A stretch of DNA of 53,156 nucleotides. Origin: Microgenomates group bacterium Gr01-1014_7. Lineage in GTDB: Bacteria; Patescibacteriota; Microgenomatia; Daviesbacterales; UBA10151. Position 1 is the first letter of the stretch, and every line of letters starts with the position of its first letter. The DNA lies in contig VMGD01000007.1 of NCBI GenBank assembly GCA_007376405.1, forward strand, positions 1 through 53,156, in the 5' to 3' direction. This document shows positions 44,093-53,156 of this stretch, in pieces. The notes beneath the pieces are model-generated. The model searched no databases. It saw nothing but the letters and a program-made list of their open reading frames with translations, and had not been told where the DNA came from. The position numbers were made by a program, and so were the translations under genes.

Positions 44093-44347
44093 TCAAATTT
44101 TAGCTTCTGTTTGTGGTAATATATCAAGCTGGATGGCTAATATTACAAAATTAACACAGGCTTCCTGAAGATTTTTTATTATCCGCATGGTGGCAAGGCC
44201 GGTTCCCAGATGCACTTTCCCGGAAATCTCAAAGCCAATATAATGCTTTAAAGGAGTTCCTGATTCAATCAGCTGTTTTAGTTCTTGTTCAGTTAAAACT
44301 TCCTCCAAATTCCTGGTAATTAAATTAAATTTATCATCGCTGGTCAT
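44093..44347 (-). pseudogene. tyrS N-terminal fragment 2
   Basis: From the ATG at 44347, about 62 residues follow TyrRS closely (MTSDDKFNLITRNLEEVL, then YIGFEISGKVHLGTGLATM). They then break off near 44163 into the antisense of a second truncated gene start. HIGH is more canonical than in the intact tyrS, so this fragment comes from a different tyrS paralogue, not from a recent copy. TATAAT still lies 6 nt upstream. No KMSKS half, so it cannot charge tRNA. Confidence 0.8.
44133..44168 (+). pseudogene. truncated start of the 45506 membrane-protein gene
   Basis: ATG followed by ANITKLTQA, identical to the first ten residues of the gene at 45506, then TCC TGA. The sequence before it, with the end of the ABC gene and TGGTAATAT, also matches 45430-45505. 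It is the left scar of a tandem duplication and deletion. Confidence 0.75.
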
Positions 44348-44354
44348 GGATTGA

Positions 44355-44726
44355 TTATACAATATTGTCCTTTGCAAAGGACAGGAATTTTCGGAGTAAA
44401 TTCTCTAAGGAATCGGATTTGCTAATTTGAAAAGAAGGAGAATTGACATTCTCGTATTGCTTAGAATGAAAATGTAAAGGAAATGTAGAAACTTTAGACC
44501 ATTTTTTATCCGGGGTATTATCCAAACGGTAAATTAAATTATCAATATGATTTCTCTCCCAATGAATGGAGAAGCGAAGTTTTGAAACTGTTGTCGTGTA
44601 GAAAAAGTCAATAAAGCTTTTATCCGTAAGGTAAATACGTAGTTTATGTCCTAAATCTTGTGTTGATAAGACTATACCCGAAAATTCAACTTCGGCAATT
44701 CTAGCAAATCTTGTAAATTTTGCCAT
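44355..44726 (-). CDS. putative toxin, TumE/DUF6516-like
   Basis: 123 residues. The order LRIYLTDKSFIDFFYTTTVSKLRFSIHWERN, then IYRLDNTPDKKWSKVSTFPLHFH, resembles the DUF6516 (TumE) toxin family, whose members carry a hydrophilic His/Lys-rich segment after a TDGS(F)L-like strand. It overlaps the upstream small gene by 55 nt in another frame, a layout typical of toxin-antitoxin pairs. The ATG at 44726 is the only good start that keeps the N-terminal strand. Assignment by memory of the family; toxicity is inferred. Located between two tyrS fragments. Confidence 0.5.
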   Translation of the reverse strand: MAKFTRFARIAEVEFSGIVLSTQDLGHKLRIYLTDKSFIDFFYTTTVSKLRFSIHWERNHIDNLIYRLDNTPDKKWSKVSTFPLHFHSKQYENVNSPSFQISKSDSLENLLRKFLSFAKDNIV

Positions 44727-44974
44727 AGGTTGGCCTTTTTAAGTTTTAATTTGCGAAGTTCCTTTTCTATTTTTGTTTTCTCGGATAGCAAGTGATCAAA
44801 CAGGAAAAAATCCTCCCCCACAGTTTCCTCGGATAATTTTCCTTTATAAAGTAATTTATCCAGGTCATCAGTGGTTTTGACTCCATACCTTGACGTAAGG
44901 CGGAATAGTTCGGCTTCAATAAGACGATGTTTTTCAATTAAGATAATAGCTTTAGCTTTGTTTTGTTCACTCAT
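44672..44974 (-). CDS. putative antitoxin partner
   Basis: 100 residues, all helical and highly charged (EKHRLIEAELFRLTSRYGV, LSEKTKIEKELRKLKLKKANL), ending in LLELPKLNFRV. It probably forms a coiled coil and binds the downstream protein, with which it overlaps by 55 nt. It has its own extended -10 (TGTTATAAT) 8 nt before the ATG. Its ATG also overlaps the stop of the tyrS fragment-3 frame as ATGA. No DNA-binding motif is obvious. Confidence 0.5.
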   Translation of the reverse strand: MSEQNKAKAIILIEKHRLIEAELFRLTSRYGVKTTDDLDKLLYKGKLSEETVGEDFFLFDHLLSEKTKIEKELRKLKLKKANLWQNLQDLLELPKLNFRV

Positions 44975-44982
44975 ATGAAAAG

Positions 44983-44991
44983 ATTATAACA
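44983..44991 (-). promoter_or_regulatory. extended -10 of the putative toxin-antitoxin pair
   Basis: Minus strand TGTTATAAT, with the -10 at 44988-44983, 8 nt before the antitoxin ATG. It is a perfect extended -10 without a visible -35. Confidence 0.5.
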
Positions 44992-45007
44992 TATTATGAT
45001 AGATAGC

Positions 45008-45035
45008 ATTGTGCTAAGATTACCAATATATTTAA
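45008..45035 (+). pseudogene. ghost of an ABC-gene promoter and start
   Basis: GTGCTAAGATTACCAATATA plus TTTAAG differs at only a few positions from 42252-42279, where the ABC gene starts, with ATG changed to ATA. It is joined to tyrS fragment 3 in inverted orientation at a short shared sequence (CTTAAA...ATATTGG on the minus strand). Confidence 0.6.
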
Positions 45036-45128
45036 GCGGAGTCCCTGAATCAATCAGCTGTTTTAATTCTACCTCTGTTAAAACCTCCTCCAAATTTCGC
45101 TTTATTAAATTAAACTTTTCTTCATTGG

Positions 45129-45386
45129 TCATTTATTTTTTTGGCTTTCTTCCCAAATGATAGCTCTTCTTCTATCAGCATCAGATATTTGAGGAAACGT
45201 GAGGCCAGATTTTCCAGCTCTAGCTTCTCTAATGAATGGATTATCAGTGCTAAAGCTGGGAATAGATCTCGTGTTATCGCCTGAAGCATATTGAAGATCA
45301 CGAAGCCAACCAGAACAAGCTTCTGAACCAAATGCTACAGCCAAGCTTACTGCTAAACATAAACCTAATTCAAATCTTCTATCCAT
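45129..45386 (-). CDS. small secreted protein, unrecognised
   Basis: 85 residues. The N-terminus has a basic start and a hydrophobic stretch ending in small residues (FELGLCLAVSLAVAFGSEA), a likely signal peptide. The mature part is polar (SGDNTRSIPSFSTDNP, DADRRRAIIWEESQKNK). A TAGAAT lies 6 nt before the ATG, so transcription would be leaderless. Its stop overlaps the tyrS fragment-3 ATG. It sits inside the rearranged region and may have come in with it. No homologue comes to mind. Confidence 0.5.
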   Translation of the reverse strand: MDRRFELGLCLAVSLAVAFGSEACSGWLRDLQYASGDNTRSIPSFSTDNPFIREARAGKSGLTFPQISDADRRRAIIWEESQKNK

Positions 45387-45505
45387 GAACTGATTCTATA
45401 TTAATTAGTAAAATTTGACAATACACCCTCCTTTTTAAACTTCAGGCTAAAGGTTACCGGTAAATTTCAATTTTGAGCCTTTATTTGTGGTAATATAGGG
45501 CTCAA
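45387..45505. other. gene-free gap with ABC-gene 3' remnant and two promoters
   Basis: 45432-45465 on the plus strand still reads LFKLQAKGYR-stop, the exact C-terminus of the ABC transporter, with only synonymous changes (CAA/CAG, GCC/GCT, GGC/GGT). The -10 of the 45129-45386 gene (minus, 45393-45398) and TGGTAATAT of the next gene (45488-45496) fill the rest. Confidence 0.7.
45488..45496 (+). promoter_or_regulatory. extended -10 of the 45506 gene
   Basis: TGGTAATAT, ending 9 nt before the ATG at 45506. The same box survives in the duplicate at 44112-44121. Confidence 0.4.
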
Positions 45506-47074
45506 ATGGCTAATATTACAAAATTAACGCAGGCTTTGGTGGCAGGATACGATAAGGTCTACTCTACTTCCGATGATAAAACAATCTCGGTCAATCCTTT
45601 AGTGGCAGAGCTTGCTAGCTGGTATGAAAAGTTTCGCACAGCCATGGATTACCGGGCTGATGAGGTGTTACTCCGTTCTGCAATAGAGCGGATTTTAAAG
45701 AGAAGATTGCTTTTAAGCAGCAGTGGTGAAGTCATTGCCGCCCCTTTAATTAGAGAACTTGTCTGGGCCCGCTATTTTCCGGATTCCTCAGTTCCCGAAT
45801 CAAAAGTTGTCAGGGTGGCTCAAACTATTGATCTTTTTTTGCTGCTGGAGAAAAAAATTAATCAAAAGCACAGGATAAATACCGGTTTGGTAAATGAATG
45901 GATCATAGATCTTTTATCCTCTGAAATTGAAGATATTTTAAAACCTGGCAATGAAGCGGATTTGATGTCCAATTTTATCTATCAGCTTTTCAGAGGTAAA
46001 GTTACAATCAGTGATGATTCGGAAGAAACCAGGGATATACAGGTTTACATTGCCGTAAGAAGAGCTTATGCCAATGATGATCTGGCCCTCTTACGCTATC
46101 GCCTTTTTAAACAATATTTTGGTAAACTAACTGTTCATAATTTGGAAAAAGTATCGGAAGATTTTGCCGGGGCAAAAAGAAAACTGGAAGAACAGCTCAA
46201 GTTTCCGGCCAGAGATAAAATTTATACTTACATAAAAAATCAGACCATCCCCTTTTCAATTTTGGATGATGTTTTCAGAAAACATCAGGGGAATGTTTCA
46301 ATCTTAGTAGGCGATGAGGATCAGCTTAATCTGGAAATCTTAAATGCCTGCGCGAGCAGATATAAAACTATCAGAGCCAAGGTTAACAGAGCAATTGTAA
46401 GAAGCGTTATTTTTATATTTTTTACCAAAGCGGCCTTTGCGCTATTTATAGAAGGGACTTTTGAAAGATTAATTTATGGGCAGGTTATTATTTCTTCATT
46501 ACTGATTAATACTTTATCCCCGGTAATTTTAATGATAATAGTCGGGGTTTTAATTAAAACTCCGGGCAGGGATAATTCTTTCCGGATTCAAAAAAAGATT
46601 AATACTATTTTATTTGATGACCCTCCCATACTGGATAAGGATTTGATCCTCAGGCGCAGACCAAGCAAAATTGACCCCTTACTTTGGGGTATGTTTATGT
46701 TGCTTTGGCTGGCTACTTTTGCCCTTTCGTTTGGAGGAATTGTCTTTATTTTAAGCAAATTGCGGGTTAATCCTCTTTCCCAGGGAGTATTTATATTCTT
46801 TTTGGCAATAGTTTCTTTTGTGTCATACAGGATAAACAGGACAGCGCATATGTATATCTTAAAGGACCGCAGAGAGAATTTGGGTTCTTTGATTTTTGAC
46901 TTTTTCTTTATGCCTTTTATACAAGTGGGAAGAAAACTGACACAGGCAGTTTCTCAAATAAATATAGTGCTTTTTATATTTGATTTTATTATTGAAACCC
47001 CATTTAAAGGAATTGTGGCCTTTTTTGAACAGTGGCTATTATTCCTGCGGACCCAAAGAGAAAAACTGGATTGA
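45506..47074 (+). CDS. large membrane protein of unknown function, upstream of the ATP synthase operon
   Basis: 522 residues. A soluble helical N-terminal region (about 1-290; YEKFRTAMDYRADEVLLRSAIERILKRRLLL) is followed by about four membrane segments: SVIFIFFTKAAFALFI, ISSLLINTLSPVILMIIVGVLI, LLWGMFMLLWLATFALSFGGIVFIL and GVFIFFLAIVSFVSY. The C-terminal tail has further hydrophobic segments (INIVLFIFDFII). No enzyme motif. It was probably part of a duplicated unit with tyrS and the ABC gene, since its first codons survive at 44133. The stop codon overlaps the -35 box of the atp promoter. Confidence 0.7.
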   Translation: MANITKLTQALVAGYDKVYSTSDDKTISVNPLVAELASWYEKFRTAMDYRADEVLLRSAIERILKRRLLLSSSGEVIAAPLIRELVWARYFPDSSVPESKVVRVAQTIDLFLLLEKKINQKHRINTGLVNEWIIDLLSSEIEDILKPGNEADLMSNFIYQLFRGKVTISDDSEETRDIQVYIAVRRAYANDDLALLRYRLFKQYFGKLTVHNLEKVSEDFAGAKRKLEEQLKFPARDKIYTYIKNQTIPFSILDDVFRKHQGNVSILVGDEDQLNLEILNACASRYKTIRAKVNRAIVRSVIFIFFTKAAFALFIEGTFERLIYGQVIISSLLINTLSPVILMIIVGVLIKTPGRDNSFRIQKKINTILFDDPPILDKDLILRRRPSKIDPLLWGMFMLLWLATFALSFGGIVFILSKLRVNPLSQGVFIFFLAIVSFVSYRINRTAHMYILKDRRENLGSLIFDFFFMPFIQVGRKLTQAVSQINIVLFIFDFIIETPFKGIVAFFEQWLLFLRTQREKLD

Positions 47075-47100
47075 CGCTTCGAAAGAATCTCCTGTACAAT
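47071..47100 (+). promoter_or_regulatory. promoter of the ATP synthase operon
   Basis: TTGACG (47071-47076), an 18-nt spacer and TACAAT (47095-47100), 7 nt before the atpB ATG. One of the strongest promoters in the window; it predicts a leaderless atpB mRNA. Confidence 0.65.
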
Positions 47101-47107
47101 ATAAGGG

Positions 47108-48044
<937 letters not shown>

Positions 48045-48053
48045 CGTTCTTAC

Positions 48054-48146
48054 GTCATCCTGAGCGATTAGCGAAGGATCTCCCGATTTATTCGGGACTC
48101 CACTCGCATTCGCGAGAGATCCTTCGGGCTCCGCCCTCAGGATGAC
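48054..48146. repeat. 93-nt multi-branched palindromic element between atpE and atpF
   Basis: Outer stem GTCATCCTGAG (48054-48064) with CTCAGGATGAC (48136-48146), 11 bp; inner stem CGAAGGATCT (48072-48081) with AGATCCTTCG (48117-48126), 10 bp; between them two small hairpins, CCCGA-TTTAT-TCGGG (48083-48097) and CTCGC-ATTC-GCGAG. The fold resembles a cloverleaf. The last bases contain the first ATG of the atpF frame. Confidence 0.8.
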
Positions 48147-48648
48147 AAAAAATATGAACTTTTTGTCAGACTTTGGTTTAAACCCGGTGCTTTTGGCCGC
48201 GCAAGTGGTCAATTTTTTAATACTTCTTTGGATTCTTAATAAGTTTCTTTACAAGCCAATTTTAAAAATTTTAGCTGAAAGAAGAAAAAAAGTTGAGGAT
48301 AGTTTAGAGCATGCGGAAGAAGCTGAAAAAAAATTACTTGAAGCTACAGAGGAGGCACAAAATTTAATTGCCAAAGCTGCTGTGGAAGGCCAAAAAATTG
48401 TGGACGGCGCAACCAAAGCCGGTTTGCAGATAAAGGATGAAATTGTGCAAAAAGCGAATGAGGCTGCGGCAGTGGTGTACAAAAAGAATGAAGAGGCAGT
48501 GAGGTTAAGGGAAGAAAGAATGATGAATGAAGTGAGAGCCGCAGCAGCAGATTTGGTAACAGTGGTTATCCAAAAATTAACCGGAAAAGTCATTACTAAG
48601 GATGACCAAAAGAGCATGATAGAAAAAGAAGTTAGGAATTTATCGTGA
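48142..48648 (+). CDS. atpF: ATP synthase F0 subunit b
   Basis: 168 residues. An N-terminal membrane helix (PVLLAAQVVNFLILLWILNKFL) is followed by a long charged coiled coil (RRKKVEDSLEHAEEAEKKLLEATEEA) that forms the peripheral stalk. The first ATG (48142) is made by the end of the palindromic element; the ATG at 48154 is equally possible and would lie outside it. There is no good ribosome-binding site before either, so translation may depend on the element. The stop overlaps the atpH GTG start. Confidence 0.92.
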   Translation: MTKNMNFLSDFGLNPVLLAAQVVNFLILLWILNKFLYKPILKILAERRKKVEDSLEHAEEAEKKLLEATEEAQNLIAKAAVEGQKIVDGATKAGLQIKDEIVQKANEAAAVVYKKNEEAVRLREERMMNEVRAAAADLVTVVIQKLTGKVITKDDQKSMIEKEVRNLS

Positions 48649-49052
48649 AAAAAACAAAATTATTACTAAAAACTATAACAAAACTGGTGGAGGTAAGTTT
48701 TAGGGAAGGAAGAGTTGTGGAGAGTCAGATTGGCAAGCAACTTAAGTTATTAAAGAGTTTACCAAATCATGAGGCAATTTGGGCAATTGGAGAATATTTA
48801 AAAGAGTTAAAAAGGAGACAAAGACAACATACCATGTATATTGAAACAGTTATTCCCCTTTCCCCTGCTCAAATTAAAAAAGCTAAAAAAATAGTGGAAA
48901 AACGGGTTAAGATTACCAGGGTTTTAACTGCAATTAATCCGGAAATTTTAGGAGGATTTAAATTAAAAGTGGGAGATAATGTCTGGGATGAAAGCATTCT
49001 GGGGAAGTTGAATCAGGTTAGAGAGGAGATTCTAAATGGCAGATCTAATTAG
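48645..49052 (+). CDS. atpH: ATP synthase F1 subunit delta, short
   Basis: 135 residues from a GTG that overlaps the atpF stop. The C-terminal half is clearly delta: [21 protein letters not shown], then [29 protein letters not shown]. The N-terminal helical domain is shortened (family about 175-185 residues). It joins F1 to the b stalk. It overlaps atpA by 17 nt. Confidence 0.88.
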   Translation: MKKTKLLLKTITKLVEVSFREGRVVESQIGKQLKLLKSLPNHEAIWAIGEYLKELKRRQRQHTMYIETVIPLSPAQIKKAKKIVEKRVKITRVLTAINPEILGGFKLKVGDNVWDESILGKLNQVREEILNGRSN

Positions 49053-50530
49053 TCAGATCGAACAAGAGATTAAAGGTTTGAAGCTTAAAGCCGCAAGGCT
49101 AAATGTGGGTAAGGTAATTGAAGTGGGTGATGGCGTGGCAAAGATAGAAGGACTATCCGAAGTCCAGTACTCGGAACTTTTGGATTTTGGTCCTTCGACA
49201 AGCTCAGGACAAGTTCAAGGTTTGGCTCTAAATTTGGAACAATACAGTGTCGGAGCAGTTATTTTTGGAGATTTTATAAAGGTAAAAGAAGGCACAGAAG
49301 TTAGGACAACCGGGAAAGTCCTGGAAGTGCCGGTGGGTGAGGCACTAGTGGGCCGGGTGGTAGATGCTCTTGGTCAGCCTTTGGATGGCAAAGGCCCGAT
49401 TAAGACCGCTAAAAGATACCCTGTTGAGAAAATTGCGCCCGGTGTTATTACCAGGCAGTCAGTCAATACTCCTCTTCAAACAGGCATTAAGGCAATTGAT
49501 GCGCTGATCCCGATTGGCCGCGGGCAAAGGGAGCTTATTATTGGTGATAGAAACACCGGTAAAACAACAATTGCTGTGGATACTATTATTAATCAGCGCG
49601 ATGTCACATGTATCTACGTTGCCATCGGGCAAAAAACCTCCAAGATTGCTCAACTGGTGGCAAAGTTGGAAGAAGCGGATGCTATGGATCATACTATTAT
49701 AGTTACTGCCTCGGCTTCGGATTCGGCTACCATGCAATATCTGGCTCCCTACAGCGGTTGCGCCATGGGTGAGTTTTTTATGGACCTTGGGAAAGATGCT
49801 TTAATTATTTATGATGATTTAAGTAAACACGCCTGGGCTTATCGGCAGATGGCCCTTCTGCTTCGGCGTCCGTCAGGCCGTGAAGCTTATCCAGGTGATG
49901 TATTTTACCTTCATTCCCGGCTGCTGGAGCGGGCTGCCAGGATGAATAAAGAATACGGTAATGGGTCGTTAACTGCCCTGCCTATTATAGAGACTCAAGC
50001 CAATGATGTTTCGGCTTATATCCCGACCAATGTTATTTCCATCACCGATGGACAAATTTATTTGGAAACGGACCTCTTTTTTGCCGGGGTCAGGCCGGCC
50101 CTTAATGTGGGGATTTCCGTTTCCAGGGTTGGTGGAGCCGCCCAAACCAAGGCTATGAAACAAGTTTCAGGAAGATTAAAACTTGATTTGGCACAATTCA
50201 GGGAACTTCAGGCATTCGCTCAATTTGCATCGGATTTGGATCCTGAAACTCGCGCTCAAATTGAAAGAGGCCGGCGGATCACCGAAGTTTTAAAACAACC
50301 TCCCTACTCCCCTGTGGCACTTCCGGAACAGGTGGTGGCTCTTTGGGCAGTAACCAATGGCTACATGGATGAGGTTGAAGTGGATAAAGTTAAAGATTTT
50401 GAAACAAGATTTATTCAGCATTTAAAACTAAGAAACAAAAAGTTGCTTTCAGATATTGCTTCTAAAAAGGAATTGGATGAAAAGTTAACTAAAGGACTTG
50501 AAAAAGTAACTAAGGAGTTTGTAAAACTAT

Positions 50531-50544
<14 letters not shown>
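49036..50544 (+). CDS. atpA: ATP synthase F1 subunit alpha with a repeat-derived insertion
   Basis: 502 residues. N-terminal barrel, P-loop [15 protein letters not shown] (about 170), [11 protein letters not shown], and [15 protein letters not shown] with the arginine finger. The insertion [11 protein letters not shown] interrupts the N-terminal barrel before [16 protein letters not shown], where other alpha subunits have a short loop. It comes from a palindromic DNA repeat (49190-49213). The alpha subunits alternate with beta in the hexamer. It begins inside atpH and overlaps atpG by 14 nt. Confidence 0.96.
49190..49213 (+). repeat. palindromic repeat inside atpA (PSTSSGQ)
   Basis: GTCCT-TCGACAAGCTC-AGGAC, a 5-bp stem with a partly self-complementary loop, translated as GPSTSSGQ. 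Related in sequence to the TTCGAC repeat in the pilin gene at 21735. Confidence 0.7.
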
Positions 50545-52796
<2,252 letters not shown>

Positions 52797-53066
52797 TCAC
52801 TCTTCGATTAACTTCTGGAAGGTTTTTCCTCCTGCTCCGTCGGTCCAGTAATCTACCCAACTTCTCAGGTTAGTAAAATATCCACTCTTTGGATTCTCCC
52901 TTAGCAAGTTTAGAACGTGAGAACCCACAGTGTACTTTAATTGCTCTTGCTGCTCACTCCCTTCCAAAAACCACATACCTACTGATTCTATTGTAGAGAT
53001 GGTTTTCGGATTAGCTTCTCCCCTATCTTTTGAGTTATCGATACTCGCTAATGTATGTTTCCTGAC
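52797..53066 (-). pseudogene. 5'-truncated gene of unknown function
   Basis: A frame of 89 codons, open from a stop at 53069-53067 to TGA at 52799-52797, convergent with atpD and missed by the ORF track because it has no start near its beginning. It reads like real protein: SIDNSKDRGEANPKTIS, WFLEGSEQQEQLKYTVGSH, LRENPKSGYFTNLRSW, VDYWTDGAGGKTFQKLI. The only ATG (52976) would leave 59 residues. The 5' part ends where a TTAGGACAC motif begins. Unrecognised. Either it is a remnant cut by a rearrangement, or its start is a rare codon. Confidence 0.5.
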
Positions 53067-53156
53067 TTAGGACACCTCAATTAAGCTAGGTTCAAATCAG
53101 CCATTTTTGGGACACTAAGGTTAATAGTTGGTGCGTATATAATTAGGGGGTGAGAA
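53067..53156. repeat. end of window with a TTRGGACAC direct repeat
   Basis: TTAGGACAC (53067-53075) and TTGGGACAC (53107-53115), 40 bp apart in direct orientation. No gene is visible in the last 90 bases. The motif could be part of the end of a mobile element that cut the 52797-53066 gene, but no transposase lies in the window. Confidence 0.35.

Larger units (their letters stand above)
44971..45132 (-). pseudogene. tyrS N-terminal fragment 3
   Basis: 53 codons, below the ORF-track limit. Residues 1-34 match the TyrRS start (MTNEEKFNLIKRNLEEVLTE, SGTPLK), then the frame runs into the antisense of an old ABC gene start. The ATG overlaps the stop of the 45129-45386 gene and its stop overlaps the antitoxin ATG, both as ATGA, so it may still be translated as a linker in a polycistron. 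Confidence 0.75.

Noticed and set aside
53089-53104. GGTTCAAATC resembling a tRNA T-loop
   Set aside because: No complementary T-stem, no anticodon arm and no acceptor stem around it.

Overview
The window looks like a piece of the genome of a Candidate Phyla Radiation (Patescibacteria) bacterium, most likely of the Microgenomates type. The reasons are small, tightly packed genes with overlapping starts and stops, small CPR-type hypothetical families (DUF5667-like, DUF5663-like), an archaeal-type tyrosyl-tRNA synthetase without an S4 domain, a monoderm-style type IV pilus locus with no secretin, a carrier protein without its serine, and many short palindromic or tandem repeats inserted in frame into housekeeping genes. 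The placement is inferred; no rRNA gene is present. TGA works as a normal stop (many ATGA overlaps), so code 25 is unlikely.

Layout. 1-434: a frameshifted Tat/lipoprotein gene behind an intact promoter. 448-13119: information and wall genes: gyrA with an intein at the catalytic tyrosine, ddl-alr, a MurL-MurD fusion, murC, a DUF5667-like membrane-anchored protein, gyrB and a short delta-prime clamp-loader gene. 13145-27660: a 14.5-kb type IV pilus locus, pilB-pilT-pilC-pilin-pilD, ten more pilin-like genes, then pilM-pilN-pilO. 27690-32717 (minus): trmD, KH protein, rpsP, rnc, ACP-like gene, nusB, rpmF, recG. 32730-40675: an LCP-like Tat protein, then unrecognised proteins, including a 1038-residue protein with a duplicated domain and its neighbour with a Thr/Pro linker. 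40738-45500: a four-helix-bundle protein, tyrS, an ABC exporter, and a rearrangement scar holding two tyrS fragments, ghosts of an ABC gene and of the next membrane gene, a putative toxin-antitoxin pair and a small secreted protein. 45506-52796: a large membrane protein and the ATP synthase operon atpBEFHAGD without atpC. 52797-53156: a 5'-truncated gene and a short repeat.

How the genes work together. Alr, Ddl, MurC and MurL-MurD supply the early peptidoglycan steps, apparently with D-Glu made by epimerising the nucleotide-linked L-Glu. The pilus locus encodes a retractable pilus (PilB extension, PilT retraction) with a set of minor pilins and a large tip candidate. The minus-strand block is a translation and RNA-processing cluster.

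Two patterns run through the whole window. First, many transcription units start with a -10 box ending only 6-12 nt before the ATG, which predicts leaderless mRNAs, whereas several operon-internal genes have good Shine-Dalgarno sequences. Second, about a dozen short repeats of several families sit in frame inside essential genes, or exactly behind stop codons, including one repeat inserted inside another.
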